Below, piece by piece: positions 1 through 9,965 of a DNA stretch of 64,000 bases; position 1 is the first letter of the stretch; every line of letters begins with the position of its first letter. The notes beneath the pieces were generated by a model, which was not told where the DNA came from, did no database searches, and was given only the letters and a program-made list of their open reading frames with translations. The stretch is from Paracidovorax avenae (GTDB taxonomy: Bacteria > Pseudomonadota > Gammaproteobacteria > Burkholderiales > Burkholderiaceae_C), in the NCBI RefSeq assembly GCF_040892545.1, contig NZ_CP156079.1, positions 4,685,501-4,749,500 of the forward strand, in the 5' to 3' direction. A program made the translations under genes and the position numbers.

Positions 1-1
1 G

Positions 2-865
2 GACCTGCAGCGAGCCGTGGTCGCCCACTGCCTGGAACAGATCCTGGCCAACGCGAGCGAGATCGCGCACGGCCACGCCGATGACAGGCACATCCACCAG
101 CTGCGCGTGGGCCTGCGGCGCCTGCGCACCGCCTTGCGCGAATTCGACCGCGTGGCGCCCGGCCGCTTCGATCCCGCGTGGCAGGCGCCGCTGCGCACCG
201 CCTTCCGCCGCCTGGGCACCCTGCGGGATGGCGGGCACGTGCTGGAGCGGATCGGCGAGGCGCTCCGCCAGGCCGGGACGCCTGCCGTGGACACCGGCGG
301 CTCGCCGTCCGAATCCCCGCAGCACATCGTGGCCGATGCCGCGTTCCAGTCCACCCTGGTCGCGCTGATGGGATTCGCGGCCACGCCGGGCCGCCCGCCA
401 CAGGCGCGCAGCAGCGAGGAACGCGGGCTGGACGCGGACGCCACACGGCGCGCGCTGCGCAAGGCCCTGCGCAAGCTGCACCGGGGCATCGCCGAAGATG
501 CGGCTTCGTTCGGCAGCCTGCCGGCCGAACGCCGCCACGGCGTGCGCAAGCGCGTCAAGCGCCTGCGCTACCTGGCCGAATTCCTCGCGCCCGCGCTCAA
601 GGGCGGCGGCAAGGATTTCCTGCGCCACCTGGAGCCCGCGCAGGACGCCCTGGGCCGCCTCAACGACGAACAGGTAGCGGAGGCACGGTACCGCCAGCTC
701 GCGGCGAAGCACCCGAAGGCCTGGTTCGCCGTCGGCTGGCTGGCGGCACGGCGCGAGCCGCTGCTGGCGGAGTGCGAGCGCGCGCTGGGGCGGCTGAAGG
801 AGGGACCGGAGGTGCGCAAGGGCGGGTTCCGCCAGACCGGAGACGGTGTGAGAATGGAACGATGA
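2..865 (+). CDS. CHAD domain protein, 5' end cut by window edge
   Basis: The frame is open to the left edge, so the N-terminus is missing; at least 287 residues are present. CHAD domains are all-helical, rich in conserved His and basic residues, and bind polyphosphate. Two related helical blocks are visible, one around HQLRVGLRRLRTALREF near the start and one around RRHGVRKRVKRLRYLAEFL further on, as expected for the two halves of a CHAD domain. In many proteins CHAD follows a CYTH triphosphatase domain; whether one lies upstream cannot be seen. The stop codon overlaps the start of the next gene (ATGA at 862-865), so the two are probably co-translated. CHAD assignment is firm; the full architecture is unknown. 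Confidence 0.8.
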   Translation, partial: DLQRAVVAHCLEQILANASEIAHGHADDRHIHQLRVGLRRLRTALREFDRVAPGRFDPAWQAPLRTAFRRLGTLRDGGHVLERIGEALRQAGTPAVDTGGSPSESPQHIVADAAFQSTLVALMGFAATPGRPPQARSSEERGLDADATRRALRKALRKLHRGIAEDAASFGSLPAERRHGVRKRVKRLRYLAEFLAPALKGGGKDFLRHLEPAQDALGRLNDEQVAEARYRQLAAKHPKAWFAVGWLAARREPLLAECERALGRLKEGPEVRKGGFRQTGDGVRMER

Positions 866-1737
866 GCACTTCGACCTCATCCTTCCCTTCCGATGCCGAC
901 GGCACCCCCGTCGCGACGTACACCTGGGCCGACGTGTCCGGCACACCCACGGGCGTGGTGCAGATCGCCCACGGGCTGGCCGAGCACGGCGAGCGCTACG
1001 ACCGCTTCGCCAAGGCACTGAACGCCGCCGGTTTCCTGGTCCACGCGGTGGACCACCGCGGCCACGGGCGCACCGCGGGCGGACGCATGGGCGACTTCGG
1101 CAAGGCCGGCTTCGAGGGCCTGATCGCCGACGTGGCCCAGTTCGGCGCCCTGCTGCGGGCCCGGCACGGGCAGCTGCCCCTGTTCCTGTTCGCCCACTCG
1201 ATGGGCTCCTTCGCCGCGCAGGCCGCCCTCCTCGACCATTCGGCAACGTGGTCCGGCGTGGTCCTGTCCGGATCGACCGCGCTGGACCTGTTCGCCGCCG
1301 ACCTGGCGAATCCCCCGCCAGGCGCTCCCGCAGGCCTGGCGGCGCTCAATGCGGGCTTCGCGCACCGCACGGGCTACGAGTGGCTGTCGCGCGACGCGGC
1401 CGAAGTGGACGCCTACGTCGCCAACCCCTGGTGCGGATGGGACGTTCCCCCCGACGTGTTTCCTGCCTTGATGGCGCCCGCCCCCCGCGTCGCCGATCCG
1501 GCCCGGCTGGCCGGCATCCGCGGCGACCTGCCCATCCTCATCGCGTCCGGCGACGCGGATCCGCTCGCCGGCGGCGGCGAGCGGCTGAAGATCCTGGGCC
1601 GGCGCTACCGCGACGCGAGCATCGCCGACGTGACCGTGAAGCTCTACCCGGCCGGCCGCCATGAAATCCTGAACGAAACCAACCGCGACGAGGTGACCGC
1701 CGATATCGTGGCCTGGCTGCGCGCGCACGCGGCCTGA
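862..1737 (+). CDS. alpha/beta hydrolase (monoacylglycerol lipase-like, serine aminopeptidase S33 type)
   Basis: 291 residues. The N-terminal part has the lysophospholipase-type HGLAEHGERYDRFA motif and the DHRGHGRT turn. The nucleophile elbow is AHSMGS with Ser113. The probable acid is in ASGDADPL (about residues 231-233) and the catalytic His267 is in YPAGRHEILNE. These are the marks of the Hydrolase_4 family, which cleaves monoacylglycerols or lysophospholipids. The substrate here is not known. There is no signal peptide, so it is likely cytoplasmic. The start ATG overlaps the stop of the CHAD gene, which fixes the start and suggests an operon. The N-terminal Ser/Thr-rich stretch is unremarkable. 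Confidence 0.88.
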   Translation: MSTSTSSFPSDADGTPVATYTWADVSGTPTGVVQIAHGLAEHGERYDRFAKALNAAGFLVHAVDHRGHGRTAGGRMGDFGKAGFEGLIADVAQFGALLRARHGQLPLFLFAHSMGSFAAQAALLDHSATWSGVVLSGSTALDLFAADLANPPPGAPAGLAALNAGFAHRTGYEWLSRDAAEVDAYVANPWCGWDVPPDVFPALMAPAPRVADPARLAGIRGDLPILIASGDADPLAGGGERLKILGRRYRDASIADVTVKLYPAGRHEILNETNRDEVTADIVAWLRAHAA

Positions 1738-1752
1738 CGCGCCGCCCGGCGG

Positions 1753-1833
1753 TCAGAAGGCGCCGTACCGGTAGGCGAAGTACAGCGCGGCCAGCACGCC
1801 GGCCACCGAGAGGAAAGTCATCAGCCTGGACAT
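1753..1833 (-). CDS. 26-residue single-pass membrane peptide
   Basis: A very short reading frame starts with MSRLMTFLSVAGVLAALYF and ends in AYRYGAF before a TGA. A Shine-Dalgarno AGGAG (complement of 1839-1843) sits 5 bases before the ATG, which is the main reason for calling it. About 17 hydrophobic residues form one transmembrane helix with a basic N-terminus and an aromatic, basic C-terminus. It lies alone between the alpha/beta hydrolase and the DUF2721 gene, oriented like the latter. No function can be given; small hydrophobic proteins of this size often sit in larger membrane complexes or are toxins. Coding status is an inference from the ribosome site and the helix. Confidence 0.5.
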   Translation of the reverse strand: MSRLMTFLSVAGVLAALYFAYRYGAF

Positions 1834-1864
1834 CCGGGCTCCTGGGAAAGAAGGACCTGCATCG

Positions 1865-2293
1865 TCAGGTCGGGTTGATGCTGTGCTGCGCGAGGTAGAT
1901 CTCGACCAGCATGAGCGTATAGGTGGCCACCAGCCCCAGCATGGCCAGCACGAAAAGGCCGGCCACCGGCCGGTCGAAGGCGATGCCCAGCTCGTTGCCC
2001 ACGAAGAGCGACACGATCAGGAAGCAGACCAGGATCGCGCAGACGGCAGCCACCGTGATGGCGGCATTCACCACCTTCGCGCGGCGGTTGAGCGCCTGCA
2101 GCTCCTGCTGCAGCACCGGCCCCGCCTCGGCGCCGGCATGCTCCAGGTCGTCCCGGCGCTTGATGGTGCGGTCATTGATGCGGGCCAGGCGGTTGGTCAG
2201 CACGGTCAGCGTGCTGCCGATGGCGGCCAGCATGAAGGCGGGCCCCACTGCGAGCTGGATGACGTGCGAGGTGTCGGCGTGGATGGTCAGCAT
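1865..2293 (-). CDS. DUF2721 family membrane protein
   Basis: 142 residues from the ATG at 2293 (MLTIHADTSHVIQLAVGPAF). Three hydrophobic segments are visible: one near residues 15-35, then a pair (roughly 80-105 and 115-138) separated by a short loop. A cytoplasmic segment between the first and second helices is rich in Arg and Glu (NRLARINDRTIKRRDDLE). This pattern matches DUF2721, a family of small bacterial membrane proteins without assigned function. It lies 67 bases downstream of dabA on the same strand and may be read through from the dab operon. The longer upstream frame has no good start, so the internal ATG was chosen. Confidence 0.8.
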   Translation of the reverse strand: MLTIHADTSHVIQLAVGPAFMLAAIGSTLTVLTNRLARINDRTIKRRDDLEHAGAEAGPVLQQELQALNRRAKVVNAAITVAAVCAILVCFLIVSLFVGNELGIAFDRPVAGLFVLAMLGLVATYTLMLVEIYLAQHSINPT

Positions 2294-2360
2294 GGGTGGA
2301 CGTGATTGTCCACCGGCTCGGCGACCGGGCCCACCATCCATTGGCCGATCGCAGGACTGC

Positions 2361-4832
2361 TCAGCCCCCGCACGAGTCCACAGCGCACCAGCGCCCTCCC
2401 TCGCGCCGCTCCAGCCCCGCCTCCCCGAAACGCCACAGATGCAGCCACCCGTGGCCCAGCAAGTGCGGCAGCACCGCATGCCGGGCGATGACCGCCTCGA
2501 TGGCTGCCGCGGGCGCGTCGATGACCACGGTGAGCCGCAGCGGCTCGTGCACCCAGCGCCGGCCGTCGTGCAGCGACTGGCGCGACAGGCCGATGCGCAG
2601 GTCGCCGCCGTTGCCCTCGAACACGCCGATGTGCCCGCCCACCACGTTGTGCAGCAGCTTGTTGCCGCTGCCCAGGCGCTCGGGGTCGCAGGTGGAGGCG
2701 TGGTACTGCCAGTTGATCCAGTGCGTGACGAGCATGGGCGCCGTCATCAGCAGTTCCAGCAGGCTGCCGTCGGTATCCTGGGCGGGGTCGTAATCGTGCA
2801 GGAAGGCACGGCCGCCCAGTTCCGCGCCCCGGGTGCGCGCGCGCGGCGCGATGACGAAGGCGGCATTGCCGGCCAGGCCCCATTCGGGGCGGGTCTGGGC
2901 GCCGTCGTTGGCGCGGCGGCGCAGCGTGGACAGCAGATCGCCGGCTGCGGCATGCGGGTCCAGGCCCAGCGAGGGGGCGCGTTCGCGGCGCACGCGGTCG
3001 CCCGCGGCAGCGAACACCGGCTGCCAGCGCTCCCAGCGCGCACGCGCCCCGGGCGGCAGCAGATCGAGGTCGAAGCCCTCGATCTCGTCGGTCGTCGTGT
3101 TGTGCAGCGCGGCGACGAAACACGTGGCCTCGGGCAGCGCGATGCCCAGGGAAGGCAGCGCGGCACGCACCTCGGCCTCGTTGAGCAGCAGCGCCAGGGC
3201 ACGTGCATTGACCTCGCCGGTCTGGCCGCAGCAGGCGCCGCAGTCCAGCGCCGCGGCCTGGGCGTTGTTGGCCGACTGGCTGCCATGGCCCACCAGCATC
3301 ACCAGCGGCGCGGCGCCGCGGGCCAGGCCCAGGGCCTTGAGCACGCGCGCAGCAAGCGCTGCGCGCTCCTCCAGAGACAAGCCGCTCAGCATGGGCCGGC
3401 AGACGGGGCGGTAGCGCGCCGGCAGGCCTTCATGGTCGCCGCTGTCGCGCGCATGTTCGCGCGGCCACAGCCAGCCGCCCAGCTTGCCGAGGTAGCCGGC
3501 GCCCAGCGCCTCGACAAAGGAGAAGGCCGCGCCGGGCCAGCGCGTGGTGGACTCCCACTGCGCCGCCCAGGCCAGGCGGCGGTGCCGGGCGGTGACGGCG
3601 GCCGCGGGCTCGGGCAACTGGTCGGTCACCTCCATCGCGGGCGGCAGCAGGCCCGGCAGCTGGGGCCGGCGCGCCGTGGTGCCCAGCGGCGTGTACGCCG
3701 CCGGCACCCCGAAAAAGCCGGCAAAGCCCAGCGTCTGCAGCGTCGGCGCGGTGGTTTCCAGCGCGCGGCGCAGCGGCTCGCTGCGTACGTCGATGCAGAA
3801 CACGGCCTGCGCCTCGGGTTCGGCGCTCGGCAAGCCGGGCGCCCGGGCCAGCCGCCCGGCCAGCTCGCGCTGGTAACCCAGCTCCAGCGCGAGTTGCCAC
3901 ACCTCATCGACGACCAGCACCTGCTCGGCCCGCTGCAGCCGCTCGGGAGCGCGGCCCCATTCGGCCTGCAGCGCGGCAAAGGCCTGGCGCGCAGCGGCGT
4001 CGTCCTTGCACTCCAGCAGCACGGCCCCCCATGCCAGGCGGATGGCCAGCAGGTCGCGCAGGTGCTCGCGCTCCGGCGCGCCCTCGGGCGCCTGCCAGGC
4101 GAGGTACGCGCACCACGAGGCCCAGCCGTTGACGGTGAGCAGCACGGCCTCCAGGTAGTCGGCCCAGGCGCCATCGGGCAGCTGCAGGTGGTGCATCGCC
4201 CAGGCCTCGGCGTCCTCGCGCGTCGCGGGCAGGGCCTGCACGCCGCGGTGCAGGCCGGGCAGCCCCATCAGCGTGCCGATGCCGTGGTCATGCGTCAGCG
4301 TGTCGCGCCAGAAGGCGTAGAGGCCCGGACCGCGCTCGGGCTGCCAGTCGGCCTGGGCCCGGTCGAAGAAAGCGGCGCAGGTCTGGCTGACCTGGTGGGT
4401 GATGGCCTGGCGCCATGTCAGGCGCGTGTCGCGGGCAGGGTCGTTGTCCAGCACATCGATCAGCAGCGGCAGCGGCTGCAGCCCGCCGGAGCGGTCCAGC
4501 GCGGCGACGCAGCCGGCCTCGCCCAGGCCGGCCGCATCCGGCAGGCGCTGCAGCGCCAGGGCCAGGTCCTGTGGGGCGATGCGGCCGCCCTGCCAGGCCT
4601 CGCGCTGGCGCTCGCGCGGCGGGAAGACCTGGATGCCGCCCAGCAGCGCCATGCGCGCGGCGACGCGGCGCAGCGGCTGGCCGGTGCGCTGCCAGTGCGG
4701 GTTGACGGCGATGGCGCGGTCCAGCGGCCAGGCAGGAGCGATCGCGCTGCAGGCCTGGGCACAGGCGGCCTGGATGCGGGCGTGCGCCCCGGCCCGGGCC
4801 AGGGCGTCGTGTTCGAGGGTGTCGGTGTGCAT
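2361..4832 (-). CDS. dabA: DabA, inorganic carbon accumulation complex catalytic subunit (DUF2309)
   Basis: 823 residues, usual length for DabA/UPF0753. The family forms, with DabB, an energy-coupled carbonic anhydrase that traps CO2 as bicarbonate in the cytoplasm. The zinc ligands known from Halothiobacillus DabA (Cys351, Asp353, His524, Cys539) map here to Cys346 and Asp348 in FCIDVRSE, His516 in VGHGSQSANN and Cys531 in LDCGACCGQTG, with identical spacing, so the site is intact. It is encoded 18 bases downstream of dabB on the same strand, the expected partner. The LysR-type gene at 6430 is the likely regulator. Many heterotrophs use DAB to grow in low CO2; no carboxysome or Rubisco gene is seen in this window. 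Confidence 0.93.
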   Translation of the reverse strand: MHTDTLEHDALARAGAHARIQAACAQACSAIAPAWPLDRAIAVNPHWQRTGQPLRRVAARMALLGGIQVFPPRERQREAWQGGRIAPQDLALALQRLPDAAGLGEAGCVAALDRSGGLQPLPLLIDVLDNDPARDTRLTWRQAITHQVSQTCAAFFDRAQADWQPERGPGLYAFWRDTLTHDHGIGTLMGLPGLHRGVQALPATREDAEAWAMHHLQLPDGAWADYLEAVLLTVNGWASWCAYLAWQAPEGAPEREHLRDLLAIRLAWGAVLLECKDDAAARQAFAALQAEWGRAPERLQRAEQVLVVDEVWQLALELGYQRELAGRLARAPGLPSAEPEAQAVFCIDVRSEPLRRALETTAPTLQTLGFAGFFGVPAAYTPLGTTARRPQLPGLLPPAMEVTDQLPEPAAAVTARHRRLAWAAQWESTTRWPGAAFSFVEALGAGYLGKLGGWLWPREHARDSGDHEGLPARYRPVCRPMLSGLSLEERAALAARVLKALGLARGAAPLVMLVGHGSQSANNAQAAALDCGACCGQTGEVNARALALLLNEAEVRAALPSLGIALPEATCFVAALHNTTTDEIEGFDLDLLPPGARARWERWQPVFAAAGDRVRRERAPSLGLDPHAAAGDLLSTLRRRANDGAQTRPEWGLAGNAAFVIAPRARTRGAELGGRAFLHDYDPAQDTDGSLLELLMTAPMLVTHWINWQYHASTCDPERLGSGNKLLHNVVGGHIGVFEGNGGDLRIGLSRQSLHDGRRWVHEPLRLTVVIDAPAAAIEAVIARHAVLPHLLGHGWLHLWRFGEAGLERREGGRWCAVDSCGG

Positions 4833-4850
4833 GGTCTTCTTCTTTCTCTG

Positions 4851-6353
4851 TCAGATCGTGGCGGGGCGCGGTGGGGGCGGCGCTGGTGTCCAGCGGCGCG
4901 GCCACAGGCGCAGGCTCCAGCGGGTGTAGAACTCGTCGAGGTAGAAGCCGGCGTAGCTCCAGCGGCGTGCGGTGAGCAGTGCCTGCGGGCGCATCTGCAG
5001 CGCGACGAGCACGGCGTAGAGCGCCGCCATGCCGGCCAGGGCCAGGCATCCCAGCGCGCCCTGCGGCGCATCGTGCAGGCCCAGCGGCAGCGCGTGGGCG
5101 GCGCGCGCCACGACCGTCAGCACCGCCGTGGCGGCCAGGCCGGTGGCCAGCTGCCGCAGCCCCGGTGCCCACAGCAGCGGCGCCCAGGCCAGCGCCATCA
5201 CGCCCGTCCACCACAGCGGCCAGCCACCACCCACGGCCACCACGACCGCCCCGGCCAGCAGCGGTGCCGCCAGCAGGCTGGCGCGGGCCGGCATCTGCGG
5301 CGGCCGCAGCGCCCGCGCCCGGGTCTGCCGCACCATGTCGGACGCGGCCAGGAAGGCATGCGCCTTGTAGATGGAATGGCCCAGCAGGTGCAGCGCCGCG
5401 AGGGTGTAGAGACCCAGGCCGCATTCCACCAGCATGAAGCCCATCTGCGCGACGGTGCTCCAGGCCAGCCGCACCTTGATGCTGATGCGGGTCAGCATCA
5501 CCAGGCCGGCGCCCAGCGCCGTCGCCAGCCCCAGCGCGACGAGAATGGCGCGCGCCGGCATGGCGTGTTCCAGCAACGGCGCGCAGCGGATCAGCACCAC
5601 GCCCCCCAGGTTCACCACACCGGCATGCAGCAGCGCCGACACCGGCGTGGGCGCCTCCATCACCTGGATCAGCCAGCCGTGCACCGGCATCAGCGCGGTG
5701 CGCAACACGACGGCGGCCACCAGCAGCACGGCGGCCACCTGCAGCGGCGCGGACAGGCCCGCAGCCTGCACATGGGCCGCCAGGTCACTCAGCGAGCCGC
5801 TGCCCACCGCATGCCAGCTCAGCGCCGCGGCACCAACCAGCAGCCCATCGGCCGCGCGGTCGGCCACGCGCTTCTTGTGCGCGGCCAGCAGCGCGAACGG
5901 GCGGTCGGCATAAAAGCACAGCAGCCGCTCCAGCGCCAGGCCGATGCCGGCCCAGGCGGCTATCAGCACGGCCCAGTGGTCGGCCAGCAGCAGCACCTGC
6001 ACGCCGCCCAGTACCGCGGCCAGCGCGGCGGCGTAGCGGGCCTGGCGCGCCTCGCCGTCCAGGTAGCGGGCAGAGAACACGCCCACCACCCCGCCCAGTG
6101 CCTGCACGAGCACCGCCACGGCACTGCCCGGCAACGTCGGGCGCAGCCAGGAGGCGAGCGGTGCGGACGCCCCGGTGGCCACGGCGACCAGCGCGCCCAC
6201 CGCAGCCACCAGGCCCAGCGCAGACGCCGCGTGCAGCGCCCGCCAGGCAGGGCGCACCGCCCCCCGGTGAAGCGACAGCCCGGCCGCGGTGCACAGCATC
6301 AGCGCCGCGGGCAACAGGGCAGTGATGGAAGGAAGAAAGTCGAGGTCTTGCAT
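4851..6353 (-). CDS. dabB: DabB, NuoL-like proton-translocating membrane subunit
   Basis: About 500 residues with a dozen or more hydrophobic segments. It belongs to the NADH-quinone oxidoreductase chain L/antiporter (Proton_antipo_M) family, shorter than true NuoL and lacking its long C-terminal helix. Conserved stretches include HAAGVVNLGGVVLIR-like loop sequence, WSTVAQMGFMLVECGLG and the LLGHSIYKAHAFLAASD segment with the functional Lys and His. With DabA it is thought to couple ion entry to CO2 hydration. The start is uncertain: MQDLDFLP at 6353 is preferred, but an in-frame ATG at 6380 would add nine residues; neither has a clear ribosome site. It is the first gene of the dab operon. 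Confidence 0.9.
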   Translation of the reverse strand: MQDLDFLPSITALLPAALMLCTAAGLSLHRGAVRPAWRALHAASALGLVAAVGALVAVATGASAPLASWLRPTLPGSAVAVLVQALGGVVGVFSARYLDGEARQARYAAALAAVLGGVQVLLLADHWAVLIAAWAGIGLALERLLCFYADRPFALLAAHKKRVADRAADGLLVGAAALSWHAVGSGSLSDLAAHVQAAGLSAPLQVAAVLLVAAVVLRTALMPVHGWLIQVMEAPTPVSALLHAGVVNLGGVVLIRCAPLLEHAMPARAILVALGLATALGAGLVMLTRISIKVRLAWSTVAQMGFMLVECGLGLYTLAALHLLGHSIYKAHAFLAASDMVRQTRARALRPPQMPARASLLAAPLLAGAVVVAVGGGWPLWWTGVMALAWAPLLWAPGLRQLATGLAATAVLTVVARAAHALPLGLHDAPQGALGCLALAGMAALYAVLVALQMRPQALLTARRWSYAGFYLDEFYTRWSLRLWPRRWTPAPPPPRPATI

Positions 6354-6379
6354 GGGTCGCCATGGTGGCCATGCATGCA

Positions 6380-6429
6380 TGTTCTGTAAAATTCATTAAA
6401 AGAAACAAATTGATCTTTAAATCAGAACA
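6380..6429. promoter_or_regulatory. divergent dabB/LysR operator-promoter region
   Basis: This 50-base gap is strikingly AT-rich for the region. It is bounded by a perfect 7-base inverted repeat, TGTTCTG at 6380-6386 and CAGAACA at 6423-6429, and contains a smaller dyad TGAT-N6-ATCA at 6411-6424. LysR regulators usually bind such dyads between their own gene and a divergent target, so this is the probable site for the regulator encoded at 6430. Exact promoter hexamers are not clear. Confidence 0.5.
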
Positions 6430-7329
6430 ATGCGACTCGAGCAGCTCAACTTCCACCACCTCTTCTACTTCTGGCGGGTGGCCAAGCTGGGCCACCTGAC
6501 ACGGGCGGCCGAGGAAGTGCATGCCTCGCAGTCGGCGCTCTCCGCGCAGATCCGCCAGCTGGAGGAGCGACTCGGCGAGCCGCTGTTCACTCGTGAGAAC
6601 CGGCGCATGGTGCTGACCGAGGCGGGGCAGGTCGTGCTGTCGTATGCCGAGGACATCTTCGGCCTGGGCCAGGAACTGCTGGGGCGGCTGCAGGGACGCA
6701 GCCAGGGGATGACCCGGCTGCGCGTGGGCGCGGTCGCCACCATGTCGCGCAACTACCAGGAGAACCTGCTGCGCCCCCTGCTGGCCGACCCCGACGTGGT
6801 ACTGACCCTCGAATCGGGCCTGCTGGACGACCTGCTGCAGCGCCTGCTCGAGCACCAGCTGGATGTCGTGCTGGCCAACCAGAGCGTGCCCGCCGACCCC
6901 GGCCGCCCGCTGCACTGCCGCTTCCTGGCCAGCCAGGCCATCTCGATCGTGGGCCCGGCCCACCGCTGGCCGGCCGGAGGTTTGCGCGTGCCGCAGGACC
7001 TGCACGGCATGGACATCGCCCTGCCCGGCCCCCGCCATGCCGTGCGCGGGCCTTTCGATGCACTGTGCGCTTCGGCCGGCGTGGCGCCTCGCCTGCGCGC
7101 CGAAGTGGACGACATGGCCTTGCTGCGGCTGATCGCCCGCGACAGCGGCTGGCTGTCACTGCTGTCCGAGGTGGTGGTGCAGGACGAGCTGAAAAGCGGG
7201 CTGCTGGTGATCGCCGGCCAGTCGAGCGAACTGACCGAGAACTTCTACGCCATCACGGTGCCGCGGCGGCACCGGGTGGAGGCGCTGGAGAAGCTGCTGG
7301 GCGTGCAAGCCGCCCAAGAAGCGGCCTGA
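6430..7329 (+). CDS. LysR-type regulator, NhaR-like
   Basis: 299 residues. The N-terminus (NFHHLFYFWRVAKLGHLT) and the following helix-turn-helix (AAEEVHASQSALSAQIRQLE) resemble NhaR, the LysR subgroup linked to ion homeostasis and biofilm genes. A periplasmic-binding-protein-like effector domain follows from about residue 90. It is divergent from dabB with only a short AT-rich gap, so control of the dab operon is the simplest reading. The effector is unknown; CO2/bicarbonate status, pH or sodium are possibilities by analogy. LysR assignment is certain and the target is inferred. Confidence 0.88.
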   Translation: MRLEQLNFHHLFYFWRVAKLGHLTRAAEEVHASQSALSAQIRQLEERLGEPLFTRENRRMVLTEAGQVVLSYAEDIFGLGQELLGRLQGRSQGMTRLRVGAVATMSRNYQENLLRPLLADPDVVLTLESGLLDDLLQRLLEHQLDVVLANQSVPADPGRPLHCRFLASQAISIVGPAHRWPAGGLRVPQDLHGMDIALPGPRHAVRGPFDALCASAGVAPRLRAEVDDMALLRLIARDSGWLSLLSEVVVQDELKSGLLVIAGQSSELTENFYAITVPRRHRVEALEKLLGVQAAQEAA

Positions 7330-7335
7330 GCCCCC

Positions 7336-9225
<1,890 letters not shown>

Positions 9226-9332
9226 GGAAGAGGTCCTTCAGGAATGGATGAGGAAAAGCCGAGTGGCGAAAGCGGTGCCATCGTAGGCAGGGCCGCATAA
9301 AATTTCAGATCGATCGATGGCACGGATTGGAC

Positions 9333-9383
9333 TTTTATTTCATGTATTTTTTATGGAGAAATAAAATTTCATTTATAAATGAA
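9333..9383. promoter_or_regulatory. paired palindromes before the Lrp/AsnC gene
   Basis: An AT-rich stretch holds two perfect dyads: TTTTATTTC (9333-9341) with GAAATAAAA (9358-9366), and TTCATTTATAAATGAA, a 16-base perfect palindrome at 9368-9383. The second ends two bases before the ATG of the regulator gene. Lrp/AsnC proteins commonly repress their own genes by binding arrays of such AT-rich dyads, so this is a likely autoregulatory operator. It may also touch glmS, whose start is 107 bases away on the other side. Confidence 0.6.
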
Positions 9384-9385
9384 TC

Positions 9386-9877
9386 ATGGAATCCATTGAA
9401 CTCGATGCCACCGATCTCCGCCTGCTCGACTTGCTGCAGACCGACGCCAGCCTGAGCAACCAGACCCTGGCCGGGCTCGCGCACGTCTCTCCGCCCACCT
9501 GCCTGCGCCGCATCAAGCGGCTGCATGACCTGGGGCTGGTGGAGCGGCAGGTGGCCATCCTGCAACCCGACCGGCTGGCGCAACTGCAGGGGCACGGGCT
9601 CACGGCATTCGTCGAGGTGACGCTGGACCGCCAGGGGGCCGAAATGCTGGACGCCCTCGAAGCGAAGGCCGTGGCCGACGAAGCGGTGCAGCAGTGCTGG
9701 CGGGTGGCGCCGGGCCCGGATTTCATGCTGGTGGTCCACACCCGGGACATGCCCGGCTATCTCGCACTGACCCAGCGGCTCTTCACGGGGGACGCGAACG
9801 TGCGCAACGTGAAGGCGTTCTTCGGCGTCAAGCGCGCCAAGTTCGATACGCGCGTTCCGATCGTGCGGGACGCGTGA
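9386..9877 (+). CDS. Lrp/AsnC family transcriptional regulator
   Basis: 163 residues. The N-terminal winged helix-turn-helix reads DLRLLDLLQTDASLSNQTLAG followed by the recognition part SPPTCLRRIKRLHDLGLV. The C-terminal half is the alpha/beta RAM domain that binds amino acids and drives octamer assembly (VEVTLDRQGAEMLDAL ... VRNVKAFFGVKR). Members sense an amino acid and control its uptake or catabolism. The gene starts directly behind a perfect 16-base palindrome, so autoregulation is likely. No amino-acid gene adjoins it apart from glmS on the other strand; the effector is unknown. Confidence 0.92.
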   Translation: MESIELDATDLRLLDLLQTDASLSNQTLAGLAHVSPPTCLRRIKRLHDLGLVERQVAILQPDRLAQLQGHGLTAFVEVTLDRQGAEMLDALEAKAVADEAVQQCWRVAPGPDFMLVVHTRDMPGYLALTQRLFTGDANVRNVKAFFGVKRAKFDTRVPIVRDA

Positions 9878-9965
9878 ACCAGGCACCGGGGCCGGGCAAG
9901 ACCGGGGTCGCCGGAGCCGGGCCATGCGGTAGAGTGCTGCGAGCCAATCCGCACCTCCAGCACCG

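Noticed and set aside
1923..6389. Very long open frame (1488 codons) on the plus strand across dabA and dabB
   Set aside because: It is antisense to two clearly conserved proteins, has Gln/Arg/Gly-rich low-complexity translation and arises from the GC-rich third positions of the real genes.
9226..9332. Possible glmS ribozyme before glmS
   Set aside because: No ribozyme core was seen and this class is known from Firmicutes, not betaproteobacteria.
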